From: an uncultured Prevotellaceae bacterium
GTDB lineage: Bacteria > Bacteroidota > Bacteroidia > Bacteroidales > Bacteroidaceae
NCBI GenBank assembly: GCA_902792635.1
Contig: CADBAG010000002.1
Span: forward strand, 126,918-190,917
Reading direction: 5' to 3'
DNA: 64,000 nt
Part shown: piece by piece, positions 16,600 through 25,639 of the stretch
How positions within the stretch are numbered: position 1 is the first letter of the stretch
Layout: every line of letters begins with the position of its first letter
Position numbers and translations under genes: made by a program
Notes under the pieces: generated by a model
What the model was told of the DNA's origin: nothing
Seen by the model: the letters and a program-made list of their open reading frames with translations, nothing else
The model's database searches: none

Positions 16600-19578
16600 T
16601 TATAGTTTCTGTTCAACCTCAATCTCTGTGAAGGTCTCGATGACGTCGCCTACCTGGATATCATTGTAGTTGACGAGCGAGATACCACACTCTAAGCCTG
16701 TTGCAACCTCCTTCACGTCATCCTTGTAACGCTTCAGGGCAGCGATGGGAGCAGTGTGCACCACGATTCCGTCGCGTACGACATGAGCCTTGTCCTTGGA
16801 GTGGACCTTGCCCTCGGTGACGAGACCACCGGCGATGGTACCGACCTTGGAGATCTTGAACACCTGCTTGACCTCTACCTCAGCCGTGACGACTTCCTTC
16901 TTCACCTTGTCGAGCATGCCGACCATGGCTGCCTTGATATCATCGATAGCATCGTAGATGATGGAGTAGGTATTGATCTCTACACCCTCACGGTCTGCAA
17001 GCTTACGTGCATCGGCAGAAGGACGTACCTGGAAGCCGACGATGATAGCATCGGAAGCCGAAGCAAGCATGACATCGTTCTCGGAGATCTGACCGACAGC
17101 CTTGCTGATGACGTTGACCTGCACCTTCTCCGTAGAGAGCTTGAGGAACGAGTCGGACAGTGCCTCGATAGAACCATCGGTATCACCCTTGACGATGATG
17201 TTGAGCTCATGGAACTCACCGCGTGCGATACGGTGGGAGATATCACCGAGCGTCAGACGCTTCTGCGTACGCAAGCCTTGCTCACGCTGCAGCTGTTCAC
17301 GCTTGTTGGCAATCTCACGTGCCTCCTGCTCCGTGTCGATGACATGGAACTGGTCACCAGCGGTAGGAGCGCCGTTCAGACCGAGAACAATAGCCGGCTC
17401 AGCAGGCTTCACATTGTCGATGCGCTGGTTACGCTCATTGAACAAAGCCTTCACACGGCCCCACGATGTACCGGCAAGCACGATGTCGCCGACATGCAGC
17501 GTACCGTTGCTTACGAGCACCGTAGAGACATAGCCACGGCCCTTGTCGAGAGACGACTCGATGACGGTACCGGTAGCCTTACGGTTCGGGTTAGCCTTGA
17601 GGTCGAGCATGTCAGCCTCAAGCAGCACTTTCTCCATGAGGTCGTCGACGCCAATGCCTTTCTTTGCGGAAATCTCCTGGCACTGGTACTTACCGCCCCA
17701 CTCCTCCACGAGGAGGTTCATGTTGGCGAGATCCTCACGTATCTTGTCGGGGTTAGCTCCCGGCTTATCAATCTTGTTGATGGCAAACACCATCGGCACG
17801 CCCGCAGCCTGACAGTGAGCGATAGCCTCCTTCGTGGTAGGCATCACAGAGTCGTCGGCAGCGATGATGATGATGGCGATATCAGTGACCTGAGCACCAC
17901 GGGCACGCATGGCGGTGAAAGCCTCATGACCTGGGGTATCGAGGAACGTCACCTTACGGCCGTTCTTCAGCGTCACACTGTAAGCACCGATATGCTGGGT
18001 GATACCACCAGCCTCACCGGCAATGACGTTTGTGTTGCGGATATGGTCGAGCAATGAAGTCTTACCATGGTCGACATGACCCATGACCGTCACGATAGGA
18101 GCACGGGGCACGAGATCGCTCTCGTCGTCCTCCTCCTCGCTGACAGCCTCCTGGACCTCAGCACTGACATACTCGGTCTTGAAGCCGAACTCCTCTGCGA
18201 CCATGTTGATGGTCTCTGCATCGAGGCGCTGGTTGATAGAAGCCATGATACCGATGCTCATCAGCGTAGAGATGACCTGCGTCACAGAGACGTTCATCAT
18301 CGTAGCGAGCTCTGACACCGTCACGAACTCGGTGAGCTTCAGTACCTTGCTCTCCTTCTTCTCAGCACGTGCCTCAGCATCGAGCTTCTCCTGGACAGCC
18401 TCACGCTTCTCCTTACGGTACTTGGCGCCTTTCTTGTTCTGACTCTTACTCGTCAGACGAGCCAGCGTCTCCTTTACCTGGCGTGCTACGTCCTCATCGG
18501 TAACCTCCTGCGGCTTATTGTTACGGTTGCGGTTCTTCTTTTTCTTACCGTTGCCGTTCTTGTTGCCGCTCTGCTGGTTGGCAGCAGCGTTGACGTCCAC
18601 CTTATTATTATTGATGCGCTCGCGCTTGCCGCCACCCTTGTTGTTACCGTTTCCGTTGTTGCCACCGTTCTGCTGGCGCTGGCGCTCACGCTGACGCTCA
18701 GAGCGCGACTTCTTCTTCGGACGGGTACTGGAGTTGATGGAGCTCAGGTCAATCTTACCGAGCACCGTCACCTTCGGCGTATCATCGATACGCACCTCCG
18801 TCTTCGTACGGAAGATCTCAGTGCCTTTCTTATTATCAGCACCGGGCTGTGTCACCTCAGCCACCTTCACGGCCGCCGGTTTCTGAATGACCTGGCGCTG
18901 TTTCTGTACAGGCTTCTCATTCTGCTTCACAGCCTGGGCAGCCTTGACATTGTCCTTCGGAGCCGAAGGCTTATTGTCCTTAGCAGGAGCCTGCTGCTGT
19001 ACAGCAGCCTTGGGAGCCTCGGCAACCTTTTGTTCAGCTGCTTTAGGAGCCTCAGCAGGCTTAGCTGCAGGAGCCTCGACCTTAGCCTCCTGCTTGACAG
19101 GAGCCTCAACAGGCTTGGCAGCAGGTGCTTCCGGCTTGGCGGGAGCGGGCTGTGGCTTTACTTGTGTCGGTTCAACCTTCTGACTGACGGCAGCAGTCTC
19201 AGGCTTTGCAGCCGGCTTTTCAGATGTAGCATCAGACTTAATCTCCACCGGGCGCTTGCCAACGCTATTAAGGTCTATCTTACCCAACGGTGTGTATTTC
19301 TGGTGTCCTCCGAGCTCCATGCCGCTCTCCACGCGGTTCTTGGAGCCATCCCGGTCTTTCTTCTTCTCAGGCTTCTTGAAGAGCTGCTCCGCCTTTTCCT
19401 TGACGGCCGCATCCTTCTTGAACGCCTCGACGAGAGCAGCATACTGCTTGTCGTTGAGCTTGAAGTTGAGGTCGTCCTTGACCTCTCCAAGCACACCGGC
19501 TCTCTTTTGCAGGTAGCCAACTGCCGTTTGGCGACCTATGTTCAATTCACGTAATGCTTTGTTTAATCTGATGCTCAT
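16600..19578 (-). CDS. infB: Translation initiation factor IF-2
   Basis: A 992-residue GTPase that places initiator tRNA on the ribosome. The N-terminus (1-~60) has the IF2 N-domain helix motif. Residues ~80-390 are a long low-complexity linker rich in Lys, Pro, Ala and Gln, then Asn/Gly/Lys, as is common in Bacteroidota. The IF2_N-like domain [12 protein letters not shown] lies near residue 420. The GTPase begins with GHVDHGKTS near residue 498, followed by DTPGHEAF and NKIDKP. C-terminal domains II-IV follow. It is the last gene of rimP-nusA-infB. Confidence 0.97.
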   Translation of the reverse strand: MSIRLNKALRELNIGRQTAVGYLQKRAGVLGEVKDDLNFKLNDKQYAALVEAFKKDAAVKEKAEQLFKKPEKKKDRDGSKNRVESGMELGGHQKYTPLGKIDLNSVGKRPVEIKSDATSEKPAAKPETAAVSQKVEPTQVKPQPAPAKPEAPAAKPVEAPVKQEAKVEAPAAKPAEAPKAAEQKVAEAPKAAVQQQAPAKDNKPSAPKDNVKAAQAVKQNEKPVQKQRQVIQKPAAVKVAEVTQPGADNKKGTEIFRTKTEVRIDDTPKVTVLGKIDLSSINSSTRPKKKSRSERQRERQRQQNGGNNGNGNNKGGGKRERINNNKVDVNAAANQQSGNKNGNGKKKKNRNRNNKPQEVTDEDVARQVKETLARLTSKSQNKKGAKYRKEKREAVQEKLDAEARAEKKESKVLKLTEFVTVSELATMMNVSVTQVISTLMSIGIMASINQRLDAETINMVAEEFGFKTEYVSAEVQEAVSEEEDDESDLVPRAPIVTVMGHVDHGKTSLLDHIRNTNVIAGEAGGITQHIGAYSVTLKNGRKVTFLDTPGHEAFTAMRARGAQVTDIAIIIIAADDSVMPTTKEAIAHCQAAGVPMVFAINKIDKPGANPDKIREDLANMNLLVEEWGGKYQCQEISAKKGIGVDDLMEKVLLEADMLDLKANPNRKATGTVIESSLDKGRGYVSTVLVSNGTLHVGDIVLAGTSWGRVKALFNERNQRIDNVKPAEPAIVLGLNGAPTAGDQFHVIDTEQEAREIANKREQLQREQGLRTQKRLTLGDISHRIARGEFHELNIIVKGDTDGSIEALSDSFLKLSTEKVQVNVISKAVGQISENDVMLASASDAIIVGFQVRPSADARKLADREGVEINTYSIIYDAIDDIKAAMVGMLDKVKKEVVTAEVEVKQVFKISKVGTIAGGLVTEGKVHSKDKAHVVRDGIVVHTAPIAALKRYKDDVKEVATGLECGISLVNYNDIQVGDVIETFTEIEVEQKL

Positions 19579-19640
19579 ATAATACTTTTACCTTCTTTAT
19601 TCTGATTCCTCGTTATTCTAATTCCTCCTATTCAAGTACT

Positions 19641-20915
19641 TTACTGTTCAAATTCCTTTCTCAGTACTTCCAAGACGTGATCCACGGTCTCTTCCTCGAG
19701 GTCAGCCTTCTCTACCAGCATCTCACGCGGAGCGTTGAGCACCTCACGTGCTGTCTCCAGGCCGATACCCTTGATGGCATCGATGATCCACTGGTCGATC
19801 TCATCGTTGAACTGGTCGAGGTAGACGTCATCCACCTGATCCTCCTGATCACTGTCGCTCACCACACGGAACACATCGATGGTGTACTCTGTCAGCATCG
19901 AGGCGAGCTTGATGTTCATACCGTTACGGCCGATGGCGAGACTCACCTGGTCGGGCTGCAAGTATACACTTGCCTTATGGTTCTCCTCATCGAGCTTGAT
20001 GTCCGTGACCTGTGCTGGGCTCAGTGCACGCTGTATGAACAGCTTGGTGTTGGCTGACCAGTTGATGACATCGATGTTCTCGTTGTCGAGCTCACGCACG
20101 ATCCCATGCACACGGCTACCGTGCACACCGACGCAGGCGCCTACCGGGTCGATACGGTCATCGTAGCTCTCCACAGCAATCTTAGCGCGCTCACCCGGCA
20201 TACGGGCGATCTTCTTGATAGCGATCAGTCCATCCTGGATCTCAGGCACCTCGTTCTCCAACAGGCGCTGCAGGAATGTAGGACTTGTACGGGAGAGAAT
20301 GATACGCGGGTTGTTGTTCTCGTTGTCCACACGCTCAATGACGCAACGCACGGTCTCACCCTTGCGATAGACATCAGCAGGGATCTGCTCACTCTTCGGA
20401 AGGTGGAGTTCGTTGTTATCATCGTCGACAAGGAGCACCTCACGCTTCCACACCTGATAGACCTCAGCAGAGATAAGCTTACCCACGCGGTCCTTGTACT
20501 TGTTGTAAAGAGCGTCATGCTCCAGCTCAAGAATCTTGCTGGCGAGCGTCTGACGCAGTGTCAGGATAGCACGACGGCCGAACTTGGCGAAGTCGACGGG
20601 CTCAGAGACCTCCTCACCGACCTCATAGTCGGCATCAATCTTCTGGGCATCGGCAAGGCTGATCTCCTTGTTCTCATCAGCCACCTCACCATTGGCAACC
20701 ACGATACGGTTGCGGTAGATCTCAAAGTCACCCTTGTCGGGGTTGACAATGACATCAAAGTTCTCGTCCGAACCAAAGATCTTCGCAAGGACATTGCGAA
20801 AACTCTCCTCAAGCACACTCACAAGCGTTGTGCGGTCGATGTGCTTCGTATCCTGAAACTCGCGGAAAGAGCCAATCATGCTCACCTGCTCGTCATCATT
20901 CTTTCTTGCTGGCAT
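19641..20915 (-). CDS. nusA: Transcription termination/antitermination factor NusA
   Basis: A 424-residue RNA-polymerase-binding factor. It has an N-terminal RNAP-binding domain (~1-130), an S1 domain (~135-205, from GKLISAEVYQ) and two KH domains (~230-350, with VGACVGVHGSRV and LAIGRNGMNIKLAS as the GxxG loops). The C-terminus has an acidic/HhH-like tail. The start MPARKNDDEQVS at 20915 gives a 12-residue extension before MIGSFREFQ; the ATG at 20879 is a possible alternative. It lies between rimP and infB. Confidence 0.95.
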   Translation of the reverse strand: MPARKNDDEQVSMIGSFREFQDTKHIDRTTLVSVLEESFRNVLAKIFGSDENFDVIVNPDKGDFEIYRNRIVVANGEVADENKEISLADAQKIDADYEVGEEVSEPVDFAKFGRRAILTLRQTLASKILELEHDALYNKYKDRVGKLISAEVYQVWKREVLLVDDDNNELHLPKSEQIPADVYRKGETVRCVIERVDNENNNPRIILSRTSPTFLQRLLENEVPEIQDGLIAIKKIARMPGERAKIAVESYDDRIDPVGACVGVHGSRVHGIVRELDNENIDVINWSANTKLFIQRALSPAQVTDIKLDEENHKASVYLQPDQVSLAIGRNGMNIKLASMLTEYTIDVFRVVSDSDQEDQVDDVYLDQFNDEIDQWIIDAIKGIGLETAREVLNAPREMLVEKADLEEETVDHVLEVLRKEFEQ

Positions 20916-20970
20916 AGCTATATATCTTTTTGTTTATTCGAATTATATTATTCTTGTTATTATTCTATCC

Positions 20971-21438
20971 TTATTTGAAACTGATGAGATACTTGGTGTA
21001 TTTCACCGTATCCATGTTGTAGTCGTGGTCGACATCCGTTAGCACGGGGCGCTTCTTGCCTTCCACCTTCACTTTCTCCTTGACGGTAACGGTGAAGTCG
21101 CGGCCGTTGACACTCTTGAGGATGCCCTTGACCTTCTTGCCGTCACCATCGAGCACCTCCACAGGCTCGCCGATAAAAATCTCGTATTGCTTCGCTACCT
21201 TGAAAGGCTGACCGAGACCGGCAGAGCCCACTTCGAGCTCATAGTCCTCTTCATCGCGGTTGAGGTGGTCCTCAATGTATTGGCTCAACTGAGCGCAATC
21301 TTCGATCCACACACCATCGGCATGGTCAATCTCGACTGTGATCTTGTCATCAGGGCTGATGTTCAGGTCTACGAGGAAGTATTCCTTGTCCTTAAGCCAC
21401 TCTTCTACTAATCCTTTAACGACGTTCTTGTCTATCAT
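20971..21438 (-). CDS. rimP: Ribosome maturation factor RimP
   Basis: A 155-residue factor for 30S subunit maturation. The N-terminal alpha/beta domain includes VEIDHADGVWIEDCAQLSQYIE and DYELEVGSAGLGQPF, the most conserved RimP stretch. The C-terminal SH3-like barrel follows. It is the first gene of the rimP-nusA-infB operon, a conserved bacterial arrangement. A terminator-like hairpin lies in its short leader. Confidence 0.93.
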   Translation of the reverse strand: MIDKNVVKGLVEEWLKDKEYFLVDLNISPDDKITVEIDHADGVWIEDCAQLSQYIEDHLNRDEEDYELEVGSAGLGQPFKVAKQYEIFIGEPVEVLDGDGKKVKGILKSVNGRDFTVTVKEKVKVEGKKRPVLTDVDHDYNMDTVKYTKYLISFK

Positions 21439-21451
21439 GTATTGAAGTTAT

Positions 21452-21486
21452 AAAAAAATGAGGAACTCGCTTTAGGAGTCCCTCAT
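21452..21486 (-). terminator. Terminator-like hairpin (possible attenuator) in the rimP leader
   Basis: On the minus strand an 11-bp stem (arms at 21476-21486 and 21458-21468, one G-U pair, 7-nt loop) is followed at once by seven U. It lies between the promoter (21501-21532) and the rimP start at 21438, so transcripts of rimP-nusA-infB must read through a textbook intrinsic terminator. Attenuation, perhaps by NusA itself, is a plausible inference. Confidence 0.75.
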
Positions 21487-21500
21487 TCCACTGAACACTG

Positions 21501-21532
21501 CAAAGGTACTAACTTTTCTGCGTTCCCACAAA
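21501..21532 (-). promoter_or_regulatory. Promoter of rimP-nusA-infB
   Basis: On the minus strand TTTG (21529-21532), a 20-bp spacer and TACCTTTG (21501-21508) match both consensus elements. The predicted leader is about 55 nt and contains the terminator-like hairpin at 21452-21486. Confidence 0.75.
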
Positions 21533-21625
21533 TATATTGCGCTTTTTCTTTAAAAAAGTACAAATTATACGATGTTGGCTGGTAACTACTCAGTTTCGGA
21601 GAGACAAATGGGATAGCCCGGATAA

Positions 21626-21883
21626 GCACCTCGGAGAGGTGCCACACGGTTAGCCCCACGTGAGGCGTAGCCGAAACGTGGGGTTGGATAGGAACGGTTG
21701 ACCTGAATACCGGCCTCGAAGAGGGCGAACATGGTTTAAACACCATCACCTATAACCCAAACCCCGCCCATGTTCGCCCTCTTCGAGGCCGACAGGTCAG
21801 GTTTAATCGTCCGCCCCTAAACCCCAGGTTGCGTCGCTGCGCTCCTTACCTGGGGCTAACCATGTGGCACCTCTCCGAGGTGC
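21626..21883. repeat. Nested palindromic element, copy 1
   Basis: A 258-bp element built as A-B-C-loop-C'-B'-A'. A is GCACCTCGGAGAGGTGC (21626-21642) and A' is at 21867-21883. B (21650-21685) is a CCCCACGT...ACGTGGGG hairpin and B' (21820-21859) a CCCCAGGT...ACCTGGGG hairpin with a different interior. C (21711-21734) and C' (21768-21791) are a perfect inverted pair CCATGTTCGCCC...GAGGCCG. It fills most of the 633-bp gap between rimP and the GH2 gene. Copy 2 at 26784 has B and B' swapped, as if the whole unit were inverted. Confidence 0.85.
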
Positions 21884-21956
21884 TTACGTGCAACCAAGTG
21901 TTACTTCTCAGATAAAAGACTGAATAGATACATCGTTCGTTCAATAACAGCAACTC

Positions 21957-22062
21957 GGCTGGCACGTGACGAACAATTGGCTGGCACGTGACGGACAATT
22001 GGCTGGCACGTGGCGACCAATTGGCTGACACGTGGCGACCAATTGGCTGACACGTGGCGGCA
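21957..22062. repeat. Five 22-bp tandem repeats after the GH2 gene
   Basis: Units begin at 21957, 21979, 22001, 22023 and 22045, each 22 bp, of the form GGCTGGCACGTGACGAACAATT with drift (GACG to GGCG, GGCA to GACA). Each unit holds a CACGTG palindrome, and successive units create CCAATTGG. The array ends 10 bp before the stop codon of the GH2 gene on the minus strand. Spacers are absent, so it is not a CRISPR array. Confidence 0.85.
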
Positions 22063-22071
22063 AACGTCATG

Positions 22072-24663
22072 TCAGTATTGTGAGATGTTGTCGAGACGCT
22101 GAATGGCTGATTCTGTCGTTGTAGCGGCAATGTCTGCCTTGAGTTCTTCGAGGCTGAGCTTGCAAGAAGGCTGAAAGCTGTCTGACTGCATGTATCTCAG
22201 CAGACTGTTGCGAAAGGCACGACCCTCGGGATATTGCACGATGCGCTTCAGGTTTGACATACAAAGCAACAGGCGGCCCTTGCCAACGGCAAACTCCATG
22301 ACGAGACCGAGCTTATGGTTACGCTCCACATTGTCGATAACCTGCACGATGGGTCTGTAACCTGCCGGAAAGCGGTCGAGGATGAGCGGCCTGCTGTTCT
22401 TCACGATAGGAAACCACTGCCATGACGTCCAGTCATCCGTCGGGAAACTGTTGAAGATGGGATGACGAGCATCGGTGAGGATGCCAAGCGTGCCCGGCGA
22501 GACTGCCTTCTTATTCTTCTCGCAGATCGTCTTGAACATGCGCCAGTTCCAATAATCGGTAATAAAGAGCCCGCCTACTGTGTTCTTGGAAAACGATGAC
22601 AATGCAGCAGAGTCGGGAGCCCACAGCACGCTTGCACCAGCTTGCAGTTTCTTCGCGACATCCTCGCTCAGTTCTGTTGTCTCAATAATGTCCGAACCGT
22701 CAATATTAACCTTATCCTTTGCCGGATAGATCCATATCGGCCAGTCGTTGACAGCCTTTGTTCCGCTTTGTGTCTCGGCAGTCAATGTCAAAGTTGCTTT
22801 CACGGCTTTCTTCACGGAAGGCAAGAGCAGATCATCTTTTCCCAAAGATAAGAGACCTTCACTGTCATCAGCTATCGTAAGCATCTGACCCTCGGAGATG
22901 ATACTGCCGTCTGTATTTGCTATCTTTGCATATACTTTTGCTCCTTTGAGCGAGCCACCGCCATAGTTGGCGACCTTCATCGTCAAAGGTATCGTCTCGC
23001 CACCTTCATAAGTATAGCGCGGTAGGACGGCAAGAGGGACGACGGGCGAGCAGAACTTGCGCCAATCATCTCGACTAATACAACCTTTGTTTTGCATGAA
23101 GGCATTGAGCATGCCCACGAGTGCCGTACCTTGCCCGGGATAATCCTGAAGATCGAGGAGCTGAAAGCCAGCCATATTATCAGTGCGGAGGTCGAGTTCG
23201 ATGTCGGCTTTATAGAGCTGAGCCGCCCACCGTCCACTGGCACGATGGAAAGCGTCAGCTTCATCCGCCATACCGGCCAAGGCGAGGCGATGCCGGAACA
23301 CTTCAAAGTTGTAGGGAAAGAGCACACCGGTATATTGAGCTATCTCGTTGTAATCGGGGTAGACCTGAAACTGTCCCGTCTCATGACTGATGACAGGCAC
23401 GGGACCATGACCGACGGAGTCTTTCGCCAACAGACAGGCGTCATGGAAGTCACGATCCGTGGAGGGATAGAAATGATTGATGACACCGCCATCATAAGCA
23501 TCGGCGAAAGAGAAACTGCCGCGTGTGTGCGTGTTGTAACTACCCCACCCTTCTCCACCGACACGGCAAGTAGTGAAGTACTGCATGCCACGGGCTACAC
23601 CGCGGTAGCCAAGGAAGCCATTGCTGCCAAATGTATAATACTTGTCGGGAGCAATCTTACGGAAATCATCCACGAGGCTACGCATCGTATCGATACTCCC
23701 CCACAGTTCGTTGCCCAACGCCATCATGACGAAAGACGGATGGCGACCATAGGTCTTGAGGATATTGATGCCTTCCTTGTGGAGAAAAGAGACGAGTGCC
23801 GTGTCGTTGGCTTCGATACTTCCCCAGATAGGAAGTTCCGGCTGGAGATAGAGACCGAGCGAGTCGGCAGCTACGAAGGCTGCTTCCGGCGGGCACCAGC
23901 TATGGAAACGGATATGGTTGATACCCCAGTCTTTGCAGATACCAAAGTACCACAACCAAGACTTCACATCCATCGGCACATGACCCGTAAGGGGCCACAC
24001 GCCGGCATCGTGCTTGCCGCGGAGGAACGTCATGTGGCCATTGGCATAGAAATGCTGGCCACGGATCTCAAAGTTTCGGAAACAGTCTTTCGTGCTTTGT
24101 ATTTTGGCGGTAGGATAAGTCTCGGGCTGGAGACTGAGAAAGATTCGCCCAATAATACCGTTCCAGTTTGTCTGTGTGTCGGGCGAATAAGCATGGGAAC
24201 TGGACATGACCTGAGGCGGCACACCGCCACCGTTGTCCACCCTTATCGTAAGCGTATGGACGCCGGGCTTCAGTTTACCAAGATTGTAAACCTGCGGTGT
24301 AGAGATATCATTGCTCGAACCGATGGAGTCACCATCGATCCAGACTGTCGACGGCTTCGTTCGTTCCAAATGAAGGAAGACCTTCTTCCCTTTCCAGTCT
24401 TTTTCCACGGTGAATGTGCGGCGGTACCATGCCTTGCCTACGAAATAATGAAGCCTTGTAAGATGTGTTGTCTCATCGGTACGCTGGGGGGACTCGCCCA
24501 GGCCGTTGGTGTCAGTTGTGCCCGGCAATGACACGGAAGCATCGAACGTCGTGCCTGTCGTAGAAAACAGCCAACGACCACTGAGGTCTATCTCCTTACT
24601 GTTTCCGGCAAGACAGGAGAGGGACCAAAGCAAAATTGTGAGGAGGAACAAGTGCTTTCTCAC
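22072..24663 (-). CDS. Glycoside hydrolase family 2 protein, secreted
   Basis: An 863-residue retaining glycosidase of the beta-galactosidase/glucuronidase type. It has a signal peptide (~1-20), a jelly-roll sugar-binding domain (~25-180), and a TIM barrel with acid/base E319 in ALGNELWGS and likely nucleophile E428 in ISHETGQF. About 350 further residues follow in beta-sandwich domains. Only ~20 residues separate the sugar-binding domain from the barrel, so the usual ~100-residue Ig-like domain between them seems to be missing. Export points to periplasmic or surface glycan breakdown. It follows ybeY by 46 bp at the end of ruvB-coaD-ybeY. Substrate cannot be stated. Confidence 0.85.
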   Translation of the reverse strand: MRKHLFLLTILLWSLSCLAGNSKEIDLSGRWLFSTTGTTFDASVSLPGTTDTNGLGESPQRTDETTHLTRLHYFVGKAWYRRTFTVEKDWKGKKVFLHLERTKPSTVWIDGDSIGSSNDISTPQVYNLGKLKPGVHTLTIRVDNGGGVPPQVMSSSHAYSPDTQTNWNGIIGRIFLSLQPETYPTAKIQSTKDCFRNFEIRGQHFYANGHMTFLRGKHDAGVWPLTGHVPMDVKSWLWYFGICKDWGINHIRFHSWCPPEAAFVAADSLGLYLQPELPIWGSIEANDTALVSFLHKEGINILKTYGRHPSFVMMALGNELWGSIDTMRSLVDDFRKIAPDKYYTFGSNGFLGYRGVARGMQYFTTCRVGGEGWGSYNTHTRGSFSFADAYDGGVINHFYPSTDRDFHDACLLAKDSVGHGPVPVISHETGQFQVYPDYNEIAQYTGVLFPYNFEVFRHRLALAGMADEADAFHRASGRWAAQLYKADIELDLRTDNMAGFQLLDLQDYPGQGTALVGMLNAFMQNKGCISRDDWRKFCSPVVPLAVLPRYTYEGGETIPLTMKVANYGGGSLKGAKVYAKIANTDGSIISEGQMLTIADDSEGLLSLGKDDLLLPSVKKAVKATLTLTAETQSGTKAVNDWPIWIYPAKDKVNIDGSDIIETTELSEDVAKKLQAGASVLWAPDSAALSSFSKNTVGGLFITDYWNWRMFKTICEKNKKAVSPGTLGILTDARHPIFNSFPTDDWTSWQWFPIVKNSRPLILDRFPAGYRPIVQVIDNVERNHKLGLVMEFAVGKGRLLLCMSNLKRIVQYPEGRAFRNSLLRYMQSDSFQPSCKLSLEELKADIAATTTESAIQRLDNISQY

Positions 24664-24709
24664 AGTAAATTGTTTTTAGGTGTTACTTATCTTGGAGCAT
24701 CGCGCATTT

Positions 24710-25120
24710 TTACAGCATGGCGAGGGCCGCATTCTCATTAGCTTCCATAATCTCGCGCTCTCCGGGGCCTTTGTCGTTGATGCCACAGAGATGGAGGATG
24801 CCGTGGATGATGACACGGTGGAGCTCGTCGTCGTAAGCCTTGCCGAACTTCTCCGCGTTGGATCGCACGGTGTCGAGGGAGATGACGATGTCGCCATTGA
24901 GGACATCATCCTCATCGTAGTCGAAAGTGATGATGTCGGTGTAATAATCATGTCCGAGATACTGGCGGTTGACCTCTAAGATCTTCTCGTCGCTGACAAA
25001 CATGTAGCCTATCTCGCCGACCTTGCGGCCATGGGCTGCCGCCACACGCTTGATCCACGCTGTGGTGTCGCGGTGACGGATCTTCGGCATTTTCACGCCG
25101 TCTGCATTGTATGTAATCAT
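24710..25120 (-). CDS. ybeY: Endoribonuclease YbeY, rRNA maturation factor
   Basis: A 136-residue metal-dependent endoribonuclease of 16S rRNA processing and ribosome quality control. The signature HGILHLCGIND at ~106-116 supplies two histidines of the zinc site. The third histidine of the canonical HGxLHLxGxDH is replaced by lysine (INDKGPGE), a variant I associate with Bacteroidota members. It lies 17 bp downstream of coaD. Confidence 0.9.
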   Translation of the reverse strand: MITYNADGVKMPKIRHRDTTAWIKRVAAAHGRKVGEIGYMFVSDEKILEVNRQYLGHDYYTDIITFDYDEDDVLNGDIVISLDTVRSNAEKFGKAYDDELHRVIIHGILHLCGINDKGPGEREIMEANENAALAML

Positions 25121-25124
25121 ATTT

Positions 25125-25156
25125 TGGGTGTTGGGTGTTAAATGTTGGGTGTTAAT
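25125..25156. repeat. AACACCC-type heptamer repeat at the coaD 3' end
   Basis: TGGGTGTTGGGTGTTAAATG and further copies on the plus strand (AACACCC units on the coding strand), period 7. It overlaps the coaD stop: the last residues LTPNI and the stop codon at 25138 come from the repeat. Confidence 0.75.
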
Positions 25157-25638
25157 GATTTATTAATGGGGTGTGGCAGAAGTTTTTGTGCCTCTGCATC
25201 CTTATGGAAATAGACGAGCTGACGGTAAGCGGTCGATGAAATGGAGGAAAACTGGGGCTGAGCATAGAGCAGCACCGTCTCGAGGTTGCCGAGGTTGCGG
25301 TTGTAGTCGGCCTCAATACGTTCATACTCGAAGTCGATGGTGGAGCGCACGCCGCGAACCTGGAACTGTGCCCCGACCTTCGCTGCGATGTCCACCGTCA
25401 TGCCGTCGTTGGCCACGACGCTGACGCGCGGCTCATCCTTGTATAGCGCGCGGATAGCCGCCAAGCGCTCCTCCGCCGAGAACATATAGTGCTTCTCGGG
25501 GTTCACCGCCACGACGATGACGAGACGGTCGAAGAGCTTCAGCGCCCGCCGGGCGATGTCGTCGTGCCCGATGGTGTAAGGGTCGAAGCTGCCGGCAAAG
25601 ACAGCGATGCGGGGATTGTTTTCTTTTTCTATCTTCAT
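25138..25638 (-). CDS. coaD: Phosphopantetheine adenylyltransferase
   Basis: A 166-residue enzyme that adenylates 4'-phosphopantetheine in coenzyme A synthesis. Nucleotidyltransferase motifs are AGSFDPYTIGH (~15-25) and SSISSTAYR (~135-143). The ATG at 25638, just past the ruvB stop, is chosen because upstream codons in this frame are antisense-like to ruvB and lack homology. The C-terminus SLTPNI is encoded by the heptamer repeat at 25125-25156, so the native end may have been replaced. Confidence 0.93.
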   Translation of the reverse strand: MKIEKENNPRIAVFAGSFDPYTIGHDDIARRALKLFDRLVIVVAVNPEKHYMFSAEERLAAIRALYKDEPRVSVVANDGMTVDIAAKVGAQFQVRGVRSTIDFEYERIEADYNRNLGNLETVLLYAQPQFSSISSTAYRQLVYFHKDAEAQKLLPHPINKSLTPNI

Positions 25639-25639
25639 C

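Noticed and set aside
16756..18057. 433-codon open frame antisense to infB
   Set aside because: Its sequence is a low-complexity mirror of the infB GTPase region with no motifs; infB is certain here.
21957..22062. Possible CRISPR array
   Set aside because: Units are contiguous with no variable spacers and no cas genes are present; the same applies to 7444-7503 and 37050-37226.
21846..22130. Open frame with 22-residue periodic peptide through the 22-bp array
   Set aside because: It overlaps the 3' end of the GH2 gene and the palindrome; the periodicity comes from the DNA repeat and no independent evidence of a gene is seen.
23092..24531. 479-codon open frame antisense to the GH2 gene
   Set aside because: It lies wholly within a gene with clear GH2 motifs, has no recognisable domains or signal, and is a codon-bias shadow on the opposite strand.
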